DNA of 64,000 nucleotides from Clostridia bacterium (GCA_017462125.1 JAFTRQ010000074.1:24969-88968); one strand, 5' to 3'. Shown: positions 35,737-45,211, counted from the stretch's first letter. Notes: generated by a model from the sequence alone, not told the origin. Numbers and translations: made by a program.

Positions 35737-36954
35737 ATGAATATCACAGAAAGATTTTTAAAATACGTTTCCTTTCCCACTATGTCCGATGAAGGCTCCG
35801 AGACCGTGCCCTCCTCCCCAAAGCAATTGGTCTTCAGCCGCTATCTTGCGGACGAGCTGACCGCGTTGGGGCTTTCCGACGTGGAGCTTGACGATAAGGG
35901 ATATCTTTACGCAACCCTGCCCGCAAACACCGAAAGCAAGATCACCTTGGGTCTGATCGCTCACGTGGACACCTCGGATGCCTGCGCCGATCAACCTATC
36001 AAGACAAAGATTGTCAAATATGAGGGCGAGGACGTCTGTCTCAACGAGGAAAAGGGTATCTTCCTCAAGCGCGAGGAATATCCTTCTCTTGACCGCTATA
36101 TTGGCAATCATCTGATCGTGACCGACGGCACTACCCTTTTGGGTGCTGACGACAAGGCGGGCATTTGCGCCATCGTTTCCGCAGTTGAACGCATTATTGC
36201 AAGCGGCGCGCCCCACGGCTGTGTCAAGCTCTGCTTTACTCCGGACGAGGAGATCGGACGAGGTGCGGATCACTTTGACGTGGAAAAATTCGGCGCGGAT
36301 TACGCTTACACCGTTGACGGAGGCGGACTTGGCGAGCTGGAATACGAAAATTTCAATGCGGCGTCTGCAAAGGCAGAGTTCTTTGGCGTATCGATCCATC
36401 CCGGAAGCGCAAAGGACAAAATGAAGAATGCACAGCTGATGGCTATGGACTTCAACGCTCTGCTCCCCGCAGATCAGATCCCCGCGAAAACCGAGGGATA
36501 CGAGGGATTTTTCCATCTGACCGATATGCAGGGCGATTGCGAAAACGCATCCCTCTTTTATATCATCCGCGACCACGACAGAACAAAATTCGAAGAAAAG
36601 AAGGCACTTTTTGAAGCGACCGCGAAAAAGATCAACGAGAAGTATGGCGACGGCTCCTGCTCAGTAACGGTCAAGGATTCCTACTTCAACATGAAGGAGA
36701 TCATTGACGAGCATATGTACACCATCGACCGTGCAATCGGCGCTATGAAGGCAGTCGGTGTGGAGCCCGAGATCGTTCCTATCAGAGGCGGAACAGACGG
36801 CGCAAGGCTTTCCTTTATGGGGCTTCCCTGTCCCAACATCTGCACGGGTGGAGAGAATTTCCACTCCCGCTTTGAGTATATTCCCGTAGAGTCGCTTGAG
36901 AAGGTTACGGATATTGCCGAAAGACTGATTCTTGACGCGGCAGAGGTGAAATAA
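35737..36954 (+). CDS. pepT: Peptidase T (tripeptide aminopeptidase)
   Basis: 405 residues of the M20B zinc peptidase family, releasing N-terminal residues from tripeptides in the cytoplasm. Zinc and catalytic motifs are in order: LIAHVDTSDA (His and Asp, ~75), LLGADDKAGICAIV (bridging Asp, ~138), FTPDEEIGRGADHF (catalytic Glu and zinc Glu, ~170), VDGGGLGELEYENFNA (Asp, ~193) and ENFHSRFEYIP (His, ~380). CGGAGG precedes the start. Its stop codon overlaps the tdk start by one base, so it heads a pepT-tdk-udk operon that mixes peptide and nucleoside salvage. Confidence 0.96.
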   Translation: MNITERFLKYVSFPTMSDEGSETVPSSPKQLVFSRYLADELTALGLSDVELDDKGYLYATLPANTESKITLGLIAHVDTSDACADQPIKTKIVKYEGEDVCLNEEKGIFLKREEYPSLDRYIGNHLIVTDGTTLLGADDKAGICAIVSAVERIIASGAPHGCVKLCFTPDEEIGRGADHFDVEKFGADYAYTVDGGGLGELEYENFNAASAKAEFFGVSIHPGSAKDKMKNAQLMAMDFNALLPADQIPAKTEGYEGFFHLTDMQGDCENASLFYIIRDHDRTKFEEKKALFEATAKKINEKYGDGSCSVTVKDSYFNMKEIIDEHMYTIDRAIGAMKAVGVEPEIVPIRGGTDGARLSFMGLPCPNICTGGENFHSRFEYIPVESLEKVTDIAERLILDAAEVK

Positions 36955-37547
36955 TGGCAAAGCTTTATTTTAAGTACGGCGCAATGGGCTCGTCCAAGAC
37001 CGCAAACGCGCTGATCACAAGATTCAATTACGAGGAGCGCGGAATGAAGGTATGGCTGATCAAGCCTGCGCTCGACACAAGAGACGGTGCCGATCTGATC
37101 AAATCCCGCATCGGACTTGAGGAAAAGGCTTATGCCGTGACCCCCGAGATCGATCTCTTTGAGGAATTCAAATCTCACAGAGAATGTCACGTTATCATTG
37201 CCGATGAATGTCAGTTTTTTACATCGTCACAGGTAGATCAGCTTCGCAGGATCGTAAATGAATTGGATATCCCCGTGCTCTGCTTCGGTCTGCGCACAGA
37301 CTTTCTGACCCACACCTTTGAGGGTAGCCACAGACTTTTCGAGGTGGCGGATTCCATTACGGAGATCAAGACCATCTGCACCTGCGGCAGAAAAGCCATC
37401 GTCAACGCCCGCATCGACGGAAACGGTCGCGTGGTCACCGAGGGCGGTCAGATCCTGCTTGGCGGCAACGATTCCTACGTTGCGATGTGCCACGCCTGTT
37501 GGGTCGAGGCGATCAATAAGCAAAAGAACGAGGATAACACATTATGA
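36954..37547 (+). CDS. tdk: Thymidine kinase (type II)
   Basis: 197 residues. It phosphorylates thymidine (and deoxyuridine) with ATP for salvage. Walker A is GAMGSSKT (~9-16). The catalytic region is IIADECQFF (Glu ~83). FGLRTDFLTHTFEGSHRLFEVAD is the lasso region for the base; a structural zinc is bound by CTCGRK (~142) and CHAC (~178). Its start shares a base with the pepT stop (TAATG), and its end overlaps udk by four bases, so the three are translationally coupled. Confidence 0.96.
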   Translation: MAKLYFKYGAMGSSKTANALITRFNYEERGMKVWLIKPALDTRDGADLIKSRIGLEEKAYAVTPEIDLFEEFKSHRECHVIIADECQFFTSSQVDQLRRIVNELDIPVLCFGLRTDFLTHTFEGSHRLFEVADSITEIKTICTCGRKAIVNARIDGNGRVVTEGGQILLGGNDSYVAMCHACWVEAINKQKNEDNTL

Positions 37548-38164
37548 TTGGAAACAGGAACGTTATGATCATCGGTGTGGCAGGCGGCACGGGAAGCGGC
37601 AAGACCACTCTTGCACGTCATATCGCCGACGAATTCGGTGACAAGGTAGCGATCATTGCCCACGACTGCTATTACCGCGCGCAAAACGATAAAAGCTATG
37701 AGGAGCGTTGTGTACAAAACTACGATCATCCCGATGCTTTTGAGACAGAGCTTCTTTGCGAGCATTTGGAAAAGCTTTGCGCAGGTGAGGCGGTGGACGT
37801 ACCCGTTTACGACTACACTCAACACAATCGCTCGGAGAAAACAAACCGCGTTCTTCCCCGTCCCGTAATCGTTCTGGAGGGTATCCTGCTTTTTTCAGAC
37901 AAGCAATTGAGAGATATGATGGATCTCAAGATATTCGTTGATACCGATGCCGACGAGCGAATCCTTCGGCGCATTCTGCGCGACACCGAGGAGAGGGGCA
38001 GATCGCTCCAATCTGTGATCGGACAGTACCTCACCACCGTCAAGCCGATGCACAACGCGTTTGTGGAGCCGTATAAGCGTTATGCCGACATTATCGTACC
38101 CGGTGGCGGCGATAATCCTGCCGCGTTGGATATGATCTTTACCCGCATCCGCAAGCAGCTGTGA
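37544..38164 (+). CDS. udk: Uridine kinase
   Basis: 206 residues. It phosphorylates uridine and cytidine to UMP/CMP. The P loop is GVAGGTGSGKTT (~11-22), the substrate loop HDCYYR (~43), NYDHPDAFETELL (~63) and the PVYDYTQHNRSEKT signature (~92). The lid arginines are in RRILRDTEERGRSL. The start overlaps the tdk stop as ATGA. Pairing of tdk and udk in one operon gives the cell both deoxyribo- and ribo-pyrimidine nucleoside salvage, which fits the nucleic-acid-degrading surface proteins encoded a few kb downstream. Confidence 0.96.
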   Translation: MIGNRNVMIIGVAGGTGSGKTTLARHIADEFGDKVAIIAHDCYYRAQNDKSYEERCVQNYDHPDAFETELLCEHLEKLCAGEAVDVPVYDYTQHNRSEKTNRVLPRPVIVLEGILLFSDKQLRDMMDLKIFVDTDADERILRRILRDTEERGRSLQSVIGQYLTTVKPMHNAFVEPYKRYADIIVPGGGDNPAALDMIFTRIRKQL

Positions 38165-38229
38165 CAGCCTTTTCGTTGTGCTTTTTGACGAAAAAAATGT
38201 ATATGTCGCATTTTACAAAATATGAGTCG

Positions 38230-38258
38230 AAATACCGCCGTTTATCGGCGGTATTTTT
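38230..38258 (+). terminator. udk operon terminator
   Basis: 11-bp stem AAATACCGCCG (38230-38240) with CGGCGGTATTT (38246-38256), loop TTTAT, then TT. The rest of the 38165-38549 gap is AT-rich, with no gene seen, and holds the promoter at 38417-38445. Confidence 0.85.
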
Positions 38259-38416
38259 ATGATAAATTACAAAGTCTGCGGAATAATTTGATAAAAGTAT
38301 TGCTTTTTTATCATAAACGTTTTCGACAGGTGTCAAGAGGTCATTTTACTTCAATAAAATTAATTGTTCATTGTGCCAAAACCGCTGACTATATTTATCA
38401 AATTGAAAAAAAGTGG

Positions 38417-38445
38417 TTGTTTTTTGTCGCAAAAAATGTTATAAT
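38417..38445 (+). promoter_or_regulatory. Promoter upstream of the RDD gene
   Basis: TTGTTT (38417-38422), 17-base spacer, TATAAT (38440-38445) with extended TGT before it. Confidence 0.7.
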
Positions 38446-38549
38446 AGTATTTGTGTGAGTATGTCATAAATAATATTTATATATAACTATACAAATTATG
38501 CCATACCGATATAAAAGCAGAAAAGCGGTCACGAAAAGGAGTCTTGTTT

Positions 38550-39311
38550 ATGATTTACGATCTTCAAAAAGCAAATATGTGGAAAAGAATTTCCGCTTAC
38601 ATTTTTGATATGATCCTGCTCGTGATCATTACCGTCGGAATAGCGTCTCTTTTGTCCTTGATCCTTGGGTACGACTCCTACTCCGAAAGGCTTCAGGAGT
38701 GCTATGGCAAGTATGAGGAGCTTTACGGTGTTGACTTTGATCTTACCGCCGAGGAATATGACGCGCTGAGCGCGGAAGAGCTTTCGAATTATGAGGCGGC
38801 GGCTGAGGCTTTGGCGGCGGACGGTGAGGCAAATTACGTTTATTCTATGATCTTTAATCTGACGCTTCTGATCGTCACCTTCAGCATTCTGATCGCGTAT
38901 CTGCTGCTTGAATTTACGGTTCCTCTGCTCTTCAAAAACGGGCAGACGCTGGGCAAAAAGGTCTTTGGCGTAGCGGTTATGCGTCTGGACGGAGTAAAGG
39001 TGAACGCTCCTTTGCTCTTCATTCGTACGATTCTCGGCAAATACACCGTCGAAACGATGATCCCCGTTCTGATCGTTATTATGCTACTCTTCAACGTAAT
39101 TACGGTGGTTGGTATTGCGGTCATCGCGCTGATCCTGCTCGTTCAGGCCGTGCTTGTAATTGCCACAAGAACAAGATCGCCCATTCACGATATGATCGCC
39201 AGCACCGTAGCCGTGGATATGGCGAGTCAGCTGATATTCGACAGCAAGGAGGATATGCTTGAATACAAAAAGCGTATCCACGCCGAAGCTGCCGCAAAGC
39301 AGGAATACTGA
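38550..39311 (+). CDS. RDD family membrane protein
   Basis: 253 residues. The RDD domain is recognised by the Arg in WKRISAYIFDMI (~12), the Asp of that helix, and the late RSPIHDMIASTVAVD (~210). It has about five hydrophobic helices; an acidic insertion of ~70 residues (~45-100, rich in Glu, Ala and Tyr) separates helices 1 and 2. RDD proteins are poorly understood, and some act as ion antiporters. The ATG at 38550 has AAGGAG eight bases upstream. The ABC transporter operon begins 66 bases after its stop without an obvious promoter, so read-through expression of the transporter is possible. Confidence 0.88.
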   Translation: MIYDLQKANMWKRISAYIFDMILLVIITVGIASLLSLILGYDSYSERLQECYGKYEELYGVDFDLTAEEYDALSAEELSNYEAAAEALAADGEANYVYSMIFNLTLLIVTFSILIAYLLLEFTVPLLFKNGQTLGKKVFGVAVMRLDGVKVNAPLLFIRTILGKYTVETMIPVLIVIMLLFNVITVVGIAVIALILLVQAVLVIATRTRSPIHDMIASTVAVDMASQLIFDSKEDMLEYKKRIHAEAAAKQEY

Positions 39312-39377
39312 TCCTGCCATTATTTTAGTTTATCAAATCAAAGATATAAAAAATTTTTAGGAAGGAAGATTTGATTT

Positions 39378-40481
39378 ATGAAAGTTGTATTGCAAAACCT
39401 GACTAAGATCTTCCCCGGTCGTAACAAAAAGGTCAATGAAGAGGTCGTGGCGGTAAATGATTTTACCTTTGAGATCCCCGACGGCAAGCTGGTAGGTCTG
39501 CTGGGTCCTTCGGGATGCGGTAAGAGTACCACTCTTTATATGATCAGCGGCTTGCAGAAGCCTACGAGCGGTCAGATCTTCTTCGGAGAGGATGACGTTA
39601 CCGAGCTCTCTGCCGAAAACAGAGGCGTAGGTCTGGTGTTCCAGAACTATGCGCTCTATCCTCACCTGACTGTAAAGCAGAACATTCTGTTCCCGCTTGA
39701 AAACCTGAAGGGCGCTGACAAGCTCTCCAAGAACGAGATGCTTGAGCGTGCTCTTTACGCGGCAAAGCTGGTGCAGATCGACAATCTGATGGAAAGAAAG
39801 CCCAGCGAGCTGTCGGGCGGTCAGCAGCAGAGAGTTGCAATCGCGCGCGCACTTGTTAAGATGCCTAAGGTACTTCTGCTCGACGAGCCCTTGTCCAACC
39901 TTGACGCACGTCTGAGACTGCAGACCCGTGAGGAGATCAGAAGGATTCAGCGTGAGACAGGCATTACCACCGTTTTCGTAACCCATGACCAGGAGGAGGC
40001 AATGAGCATTTCCGACCTGATCGTCGTTATGAAGCTTGGCGTGGTTCAGCAGATAGGCAAGCCTCAGGAGGTTTACGACAATCCCGTCAATCTCTTCGTT
40101 GCAAAGTTCTTGGGAACTCCCCCCATTAACGTATTTGAAGGCTCTGTTAAGAGCGGTAAGCTTTATATCGGAGAGAACGCTGTTCTTGACGTTGCAGGTG
40201 TTGAGGATCAGGACGTTACCGTCGGTATCCGTCCCGAAGGCTTCGTGCTTGATGCCGCGGGACCGCTTAAGTGTGATCTTTCCAGCATTGAGGTTATGGG
40301 ACGTGACGTCAGCATCGTTTCCACCCATCCCGCTTCCCTCAATCCTATGATCCGCTCGATCATCAACGCCGATGAAAGCAGCATCGCCGCAGGTGGAGTT
40401 GCAAGCTATTCACTGAAGCCTCACAAGGTATTCCTGTTCGGCAAGAAGGATGAAAACAGAATCTATTTTGAGGTGAAGTAA
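39378..40481 (+). CDS. ABC transporter ATP-binding protein (MsmK/UgpC type)
   Basis: 367 residues. Walker A LGPSGCGKST (~42-51), Q loop VFQNYALYPHLTV, signature LSGGQQQRVAIARAL (~134-148) and Walker B LLLDEPLSNLDARLR are intact. The C-terminal ~130 residues form the OB-type regulatory domain seen in carbohydrate importers (VGIRPEGFVL). It would energise the two permeases and binding protein encoded next. The binding-protein family here serves sugars, sugar phosphates and polyols in known cases. AGGAAGG precedes the start. Confidence 0.95.
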   Translation: MKVVLQNLTKIFPGRNKKVNEEVVAVNDFTFEIPDGKLVGLLGPSGCGKSTTLYMISGLQKPTSGQIFFGEDDVTELSAENRGVGLVFQNYALYPHLTVKQNILFPLENLKGADKLSKNEMLERALYAAKLVQIDNLMERKPSELSGGQQQRVAIARALVKMPKVLLLDEPLSNLDARLRLQTREEIRRIQRETGITTVFVTHDQEEAMSISDLIVVMKLGVVQQIGKPQEVYDNPVNLFVAKFLGTPPINVFEGSVKSGKLYIGENAVLDVAGVEDQDVTVGIRPEGFVLDAAGPLKCDLSSIEVMGRDVSIVSTHPASLNPMIRSIINADESSIAAGGVASYSLKPHKVFLFGKKDENRIYFEVK

Positions 40482-40482
40482 T

Positions 40483-41430
40483 ATGGTTGAAAGCAAACAT
40501 CAATGGAAAGCTTGGTTGTATCTTGCTCCCACCATAGTGCTGTTGCTTATCTTCACGGTATGGCCCATCATCAACACAGTCATTATGGCATTTCAGGAGG
40601 ACTACAACAGCCTTCTCGCTATCCGTAACGGCAGATTCAGCTTTGATTGGGGACTCGGTAACTTCAAGAAGGTCATCGAATACCAAGGATTCCTTACCTG
40701 TCTGAAGAACACGATGCTCCTGTGCGTGCTGACAGTTCCGATCTCAACGATCCTTGCGCTGATCATCGCGGTCTGTCTCAACGCCATCAAGCCTCTGCAG
40801 AGATTTCTGCAAACGATCTTCTTCCTGCCCTACGTTACCAACTCCATCGCTATCGGAATGGTCTTTGCGGCAATGTTCAACATCGTCGGAAACACCTCCT
40901 CCGAAAATATGATCATTACTACGGCAGGTATCATCAACAACATTCTCGGCGCGTTCGGTGTTGAGCCTATCAACTGGATCAACGCAGGCTCTCCTTATTG
41001 GGCAAACATCACGGTCCTTACGATCTACATCGTTTGGAATGCGCTCCCCTTCAAAATCCTGATCCTGCTTGGCGGTCTGCAGAGCATCAACAAGCAGTAT
41101 TACGACGCGGCAAAGATAGACAGCACGCCCCGTATCCGCGTATTTACCAAGATCACGGTGCCCCTGCTCTCCCCTATGCTTGCATACGTTGTGATCACCG
41201 GCTTTATCGGCGGCTTCAAGGAATATTCCAGCGTTGTTGGTATCTTCGGTGAAAGAATGACGACCCCCGGTGGCAAGGTGGGAAGCCTTAACACTATGGT
41301 CGGTTACATCTACGATTCCATCAAGAGCCAGCAGGGACGCGCTTCCGCTGCTGCGCTGATTCTCTTTGCGATCATATTCGTTGTTACGATGATCAACCTG
41401 TATGTCAGCAAAAAGAAGACACACTATTAA
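40483..41430 (+). CDS. ABC importer permease (MalF/UgpA-like)
   Basis: 315 residues with six main transmembrane helices. The EAA loop that contacts the ATPase is visible as YYDAAKIDSTPRIRVFTKIT (~206-225) followed by VPLLSP. It starts two bases after the ATPase stop. It pairs with the next permease to form the membrane channel of a carbohydrate-uptake type 1 importer. Translation is coupled to the ATPase gene, and AGGTG of the ATPase end provides the ribosome site. Confidence 0.94.
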   Translation: MVESKHQWKAWLYLAPTIVLLLIFTVWPIINTVIMAFQEDYNSLLAIRNGRFSFDWGLGNFKKVIEYQGFLTCLKNTMLLCVLTVPISTILALIIAVCLNAIKPLQRFLQTIFFLPYVTNSIAIGMVFAAMFNIVGNTSSENMIITTAGIINNILGAFGVEPINWINAGSPYWANITVLTIYIVWNALPFKILILLGGLQSINKQYYDAAKIDSTPRIRVFTKITVPLLSPMLAYVVITGFIGGFKEYSSVVGIFGERMTTPGGKVGSLNTMVGYIYDSIKSQQGRASAAALILFAIIFVVTMINLYVSKKKTHY

Positions 41431-41441
41431 GGAGGTGCACC

Positions 41442-42338
41442 ATGTCGGATACAAACATCAAAACAATGACCGATAAGAATCTTAACAAGGTGTCCTCCCA
41501 CCAAAAGGTTATGAAGGTCATCGTACAGATCCTGCTGTACACCTTCCTCGGGATTATGGCGCTGATCGTCCTGTTCCCCTTCTATTGGATGCTGATCTCC
41601 TCCGTAAAATCCTTGGAGGAGTATATCCTCCCCGTTCCTACGCTTTTCCCCAGACAGATCTTTTTCTCGAACTATCTGCAGGCATTTGAGACGGCAAACC
41701 TCGGCACGCTGTTCCTCAACACCGTATACGTGGGAATCGTTTCTACGCTCCTTTCGCTTGTCATCACCGTTCTCTCGGCATTCGCCTTCGCGCGCCTTGA
41801 GTTCAAGGGCAAGAACACACTGTTTGCGGCTCTTCTCGCAACGATGATGATCCCCGGTGAGCTTTTCACTATCACAAACTACGCAACCGTAAACTCCTTC
41901 GGTTGGATGAATACCTACACGGTACTGATCGTTCCCTTCCTCGTAAGTGTTTTCTACATTTACCTGCTTCGCCAGAACTTTATGCAGATACCCAATGAGC
42001 TCTATCTTGCCGCAAAGGTTGACGGCACCTCGGATCTGAAGTATCTGTGGAAGGTAATGATACCTCTCTCACTCCCCACGCTTATCTCTATCACCATTCT
42101 AAAGATGATGGGCGCGTGGAACTCCTATATGTGGCCTAATCTCGTTGCGGACGATGACGCGCACCAGCTGATCACAAACGGCTTGCGCGGCGCGTTTGTT
42201 GTCGAGGAGGGCGGCATGGTCAACTTCCCCGTTCAGATGGCGGCGGTCGCTATCGTATCGCTTCCTCTCTTCCTTGTATTCCTCTTCCTGCGTAAGTACA
42301 TCATGAAGGGTGTATCGCGCAGCGGTATCAAGGGATAA
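41442..42338 (+). CDS. ABC importer permease (MalG/UgpE-like)
   Basis: 298 residues with a basic cytoplasmic N terminus (~25 residues), then six helices. The EAA motif is ELYLAAKVDGTSDLKYLWKV (~186-205) followed by MIPLSLPTLI. It follows the first permease by 11 bases with AAGGAGG well placed. With its partner it forms the translocation pore. No feature in the sequence fixes the substrate. Confidence 0.94.
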   Translation: MSDTNIKTMTDKNLNKVSSHQKVMKVIVQILLYTFLGIMALIVLFPFYWMLISSVKSLEEYILPVPTLFPRQIFFSNYLQAFETANLGTLFLNTVYVGIVSTLLSLVITVLSAFAFARLEFKGKNTLFAALLATMMIPGELFTITNYATVNSFGWMNTYTVLIVPFLVSVFYIYLLRQNFMQIPNELYLAAKVDGTSDLKYLWKVMIPLSLPTLISITILKMMGAWNSYMWPNLVADDDAHQLITNGLRGAFVVEEGGMVNFPVQMAAVAIVSLPLFLVFLFLRKYIMKGVSRSGIKG

Positions 42339-42401
42339 TCCACGGTTATAAGGCTATCGGCCTTTAACACAATAAATACCTGTTTTGAAAGGAAAACAAT
42401 T

Positions 42402-43829
42402 ATGAAAAGAATTGCAGCTTTGATCTTGATCCTCACAATGTGTCTGGGTTGCTTTGCTCTGGTAGGTTGTGACAATTCCGGCAATGGCGGTAACGTCGAG
42501 AACCCTATCAGCGAAGGCGCAACCTACAACGGAGAGGCTGTTGAGATCACCTTCTACCACACTATGGGCGCAAGCCTTCGCGGCGTGCTTGACAAGTACA
42601 TTGCTAAGTTCAACGAGCTTTACCCCAACATTACCGTCAACCACTCCCAAGTCGGTAGCTACGATGACGTTCGCGACAAGATCAGCACAGAGCTGACCGT
42701 TGGCAACCAGCCCAACATCGCTTACTGTTATCCCGACCACGTTGCTCTCTACAACCTTGCAGGCGGCGTTGTAACCCTTGACAGTCTCATCGCAAGCACA
42801 GCAACCGTTGAAAGAGCTGACGGCACCACCGAAACACTCGGCTTTACACAGGCTCAGATCGACGATTTTATCGATGCTTACTATGAGGAAGGTAAACAGT
42901 TCGGTGACGGCTTTATGTACACGCTTCCTATGTCCAAGTCCACCGAGGTTCTTTACTACAACAAAACCTTCTTTGCAGAGCACAATCTTCAGGTTCCCAC
43001 CACGTGGGACGAGCTTGAAGAGGTTTGCGCAAAGATTCTTGAGATCGATCCCAACTGTATTCCTCTCGGCTACGACTCCGAGGCAAACTGGTTCATCACT
43101 ATGTGTGAACAGCTCAAGTCTCCCTACACAAGCGCAACAGGCGACCACTTCCTCTTCAACAACGAAACCAACAGAGCCTTCGTTAAGAGATTCAGCGAAT
43201 GGCATATGAAGGGCTACGTTACAACCGAGGAGATCTACGGCGCTTATACATCCGGTCTTTTCTCTGAAACCGCCGCAGACAAGACAAAGTCTTATATGTG
43301 TATCGGTTCCTCCGCAGGCGCTAACTACCAGCGTCCCGCAAAGAATGATGACGGCTCCTATCCCTTTGACGTGGGAATCGCTACCATTCCTCAGGCAGAC
43401 GCAAGCAACAAGAAGGTTATCTCTCAGGGTCCTTCCCTTTGTATCTTTGAGGGAAGCGAGCTCGAGGTTATCGCATCCTGGCTCTTCGTGAAGTACCTCA
43501 CAACCACCGTTGAATTTCAGGCTGAATTCGGTATGACATCCGGTTACGTTCCCGTACTTGAGTCTGTTTCCGACAACGCTGCATACGCTGCATTCATCGA
43601 TGCCGCTGACGGTGGAAATAACATCGCCGCTCTTTCCGCAAAGGTTTGCCTTGAGCAGAAGGACGCTTACTACGTATCTCCCGCATTCAACGGTTCCTCC
43701 GAGGCTCGTGATCAGGTTGGCGCGCTCCTTCAGTACTGCATGGTTCAGTACAAGACCGCAACCGACGTTGACGCTATGATCAAGAAGGCGTTTGAGGATG
43801 CTGTCGCAGAGTGCGAATATATGTCTTAA
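42402..43829 (+). CDS. Extracellular solute-binding lipoprotein of the ABC importer
   Basis: 475 residues. The signal peptide MKRIAALILILTMCLGCFAL ends in the lipobox LVGC (lipidated Cys24), so it is tethered outside. The mature part is a family 1 (MalE/UgpB-like) binding protein: VEITFYHTMGASLRGVLDKY, NITVNHSQVGSYDDVRDKIS, then LPMSKSTEVLYYNKTFF (~182) and VPTTWDELEEV (~203). It would capture the ligand for the two permeases. Aromatic residues are abundant in the cleft regions, normal for sugars. It lies directly before the SNase-like lipoprotein gene with only 13 bases between, so import and extracellular degradation may be linked. Confidence 0.95.
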   Translation: MKRIAALILILTMCLGCFALVGCDNSGNGGNVENPISEGATYNGEAVEITFYHTMGASLRGVLDKYIAKFNELYPNITVNHSQVGSYDDVRDKISTELTVGNQPNIAYCYPDHVALYNLAGGVVTLDSLIASTATVERADGTTETLGFTQAQIDDFIDAYYEEGKQFGDGFMYTLPMSKSTEVLYYNKTFFAEHNLQVPTTWDELEEVCAKILEIDPNCIPLGYDSEANWFITMCEQLKSPYTSATGDHFLFNNETNRAFVKRFSEWHMKGYVTTEEIYGAYTSGLFSETAADKTKSYMCIGSSAGANYQRPAKNDDGSYPFDVGIATIPQADASNKKVISQGPSLCIFEGSELEVIASWLFVKYLTTTVEFQAEFGMTSGYVPVLESVSDNAAYAAFIDAADGGNNIAALSAKVCLEQKDAYYVSPAFNGSSEARDQVGALLQYCMVQYKTATDVDAMIKKAFEDAVAECEYMS

Positions 43830-43842
43830 TGCCATTCGCCTT

Positions 43843-45198
43843 ATGACAAAATCAATTAAACTTATATCCCTGCTTCTCCTTTTCTGTCTTACTCTTACCT
43901 GTATGATCGCCTGTGAAAGCGACCATACGGGCGAGGAGACGTCATCTGCCGCTGAGGAGCTGGAGTTCATTGATTATGCGGCAACGGTTACGCTTGATAT
44001 GTCCTCTAACACGTTGAAGGAGGAGGTAACTGTCAAGCAATACATCGACGGAGACACCACACATTTCAACGTTCCCACCTCCGTAATGCCCAACGGTGTG
44101 CTGAAGGGCAGATATCTTGCCATCAATACCCCGGAATCCACGGGTCAGATCGAGGAATGGGGTAAGGCGGCATCCAACTACACCAAAGCTGCTCTGCAGA
44201 GCGCGGTTTCGATCGTTATTGAAAGTGATGACGGCAATTGGAACGCAGATTCTACGGGTAGCAGATATCTCGTTTGGGTGTGGTATAAAACAAGCGAGGA
44301 CGGCGAATATCGCAATCTGAATATTGAGATTTTGCAGGAGGGTCTTGCGATCGCCTCCAATTCCTCTCAGAATCGCTACGGTCAGACCTGTATGAAGGCC
44401 ATTGATCAGGCAAAGGCGCACAAGCGCTACGTTTACTCAGGCGAGAAGGATCCCGATTATTATTACGGTTCCGCCATTGAGCTGACCTTGAAGGAGCTGC
44501 GCGCAAACGCGGCGCTTTACACGGGCAAATCGGTGGCATTTGAGGGTGTGATCACCAAAAACGACGGTGCCAGCGTTTACGTTGAGAACTTTGACGAGGA
44601 GACCCAAATGTATCACGGTATCTCCATCTATTACGGTTACAATCTCAACGGTATGGCACTTGGCATTCTCAGCGTTGGAAACCGCGTACGTATCGTTGGC
44701 TCTATGCAGTTCTACGAGGCGGGCGGTACCTATCAGGTATCCGACCTGAAATACGATATGATGGATCCCACTGCGGCGGATAATATCCAGAAGATCAGCT
44801 CTGACAACGCTCCCGCTTACGTTCTGACCTCCCCCGAGACCTTTGTTACGTCCAAGGTTGGAGTCACCGTTATCAACGAGGATGGCGAGGAGGAGCTTCG
44901 TCAGCTTGATTATGCCGAGCTTGCACTGTCCACGTCGATCGCAATGAACGATCTTGAGGTCGTCAGCGTTTATACCACAAATAACGGCGGCGATTCCGAC
45001 GGTGCGATGACTCTTACCTGTAAGGCTGACGGCATTACCGTTTCGGTCCGCACCACGGTTCTGACCGATGAAAACGGCAAGCTTGTCACAGAGGAATACT
45101 TCAAGGGCAAGGTCATCGACGTACGCGGTATTGTCGATTACTTCGACGGAAGCTACCAGATAAAGGTATTCTCTCTCAAAGATATCGTCGTAAAATAA
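43843..45198 (+). CDS. Surface lipoprotein with staphylococcal-nuclease-like domain and OB-like domains
   Basis: 451 residues. Signal peptide with lipobox MIAC (lipidated Cys24). Residues ~60-200 align with staphylococcal nuclease. YIDGDTTHF gives Asp71 (like SNase Asp21), KGRYLAINTPES gives Arg90, Thr96 and Glu98 (like Arg35, Thr41, Glu43), and STGSRYLVWV gives Arg141 (like Arg87). The calcium ligand Asp40 is replaced by Asn95. Residues ~212-320 and ~325-451 look like two OB-type beta barrels. A mix of OB and SNase domains occurs in the B. subtilis surface nuclease YhcR. It probably cleaves DNA or RNA outside the cell. The start codon has no good Shine-Dalgarno, suggesting coupling to the binding-protein gene. 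Nuclease activity needs testing because of the Asn substitution. Confidence 0.85.
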   Translation: MTKSIKLISLLLLFCLTLTCMIACESDHTGEETSSAAEELEFIDYAATVTLDMSSNTLKEEVTVKQYIDGDTTHFNVPTSVMPNGVLKGRYLAINTPESTGQIEEWGKAASNYTKAALQSAVSIVIESDDGNWNADSTGSRYLVWVWYKTSEDGEYRNLNIEILQEGLAIASNSSQNRYGQTCMKAIDQAKAHKRYVYSGEKDPDYYYGSAIELTLKELRANAALYTGKSVAFEGVITKNDGASVYVENFDEETQMYHGISIYYGYNLNGMALGILSVGNRVRIVGSMQFYEAGGTYQVSDLKYDMMDPTAADNIQKISSDNAPAYVLTSPETFVTSKVGVTVINEDGEEELRQLDYAELALSTSIAMNDLEVVSVYTTNNGGDSDGAMTLTCKADGITVSVRTTVLTDENGKLVTEEYFKGKVIDVRGIVDYFDGSYQIKVFSLKDIVVK

Positions 45199-45211
45199 TT
45201 ATACCAATCAA

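Noticed and set aside
39378..43829. Naming the ABC importer ugpBAEC for glycerol 3-phosphate because glpK is in the window
   Set aside because: glpK lies 13 kb away in another operon, and sequence alone does not separate glycerol-phosphate, sugar and other carbohydrate-type importers.
42354..43970. A 538-codon minus-strand open frame across the solute-binding protein gene
   Set aside because: Antisense shadow; the plus strand encodes a clear binding lipoprotein.
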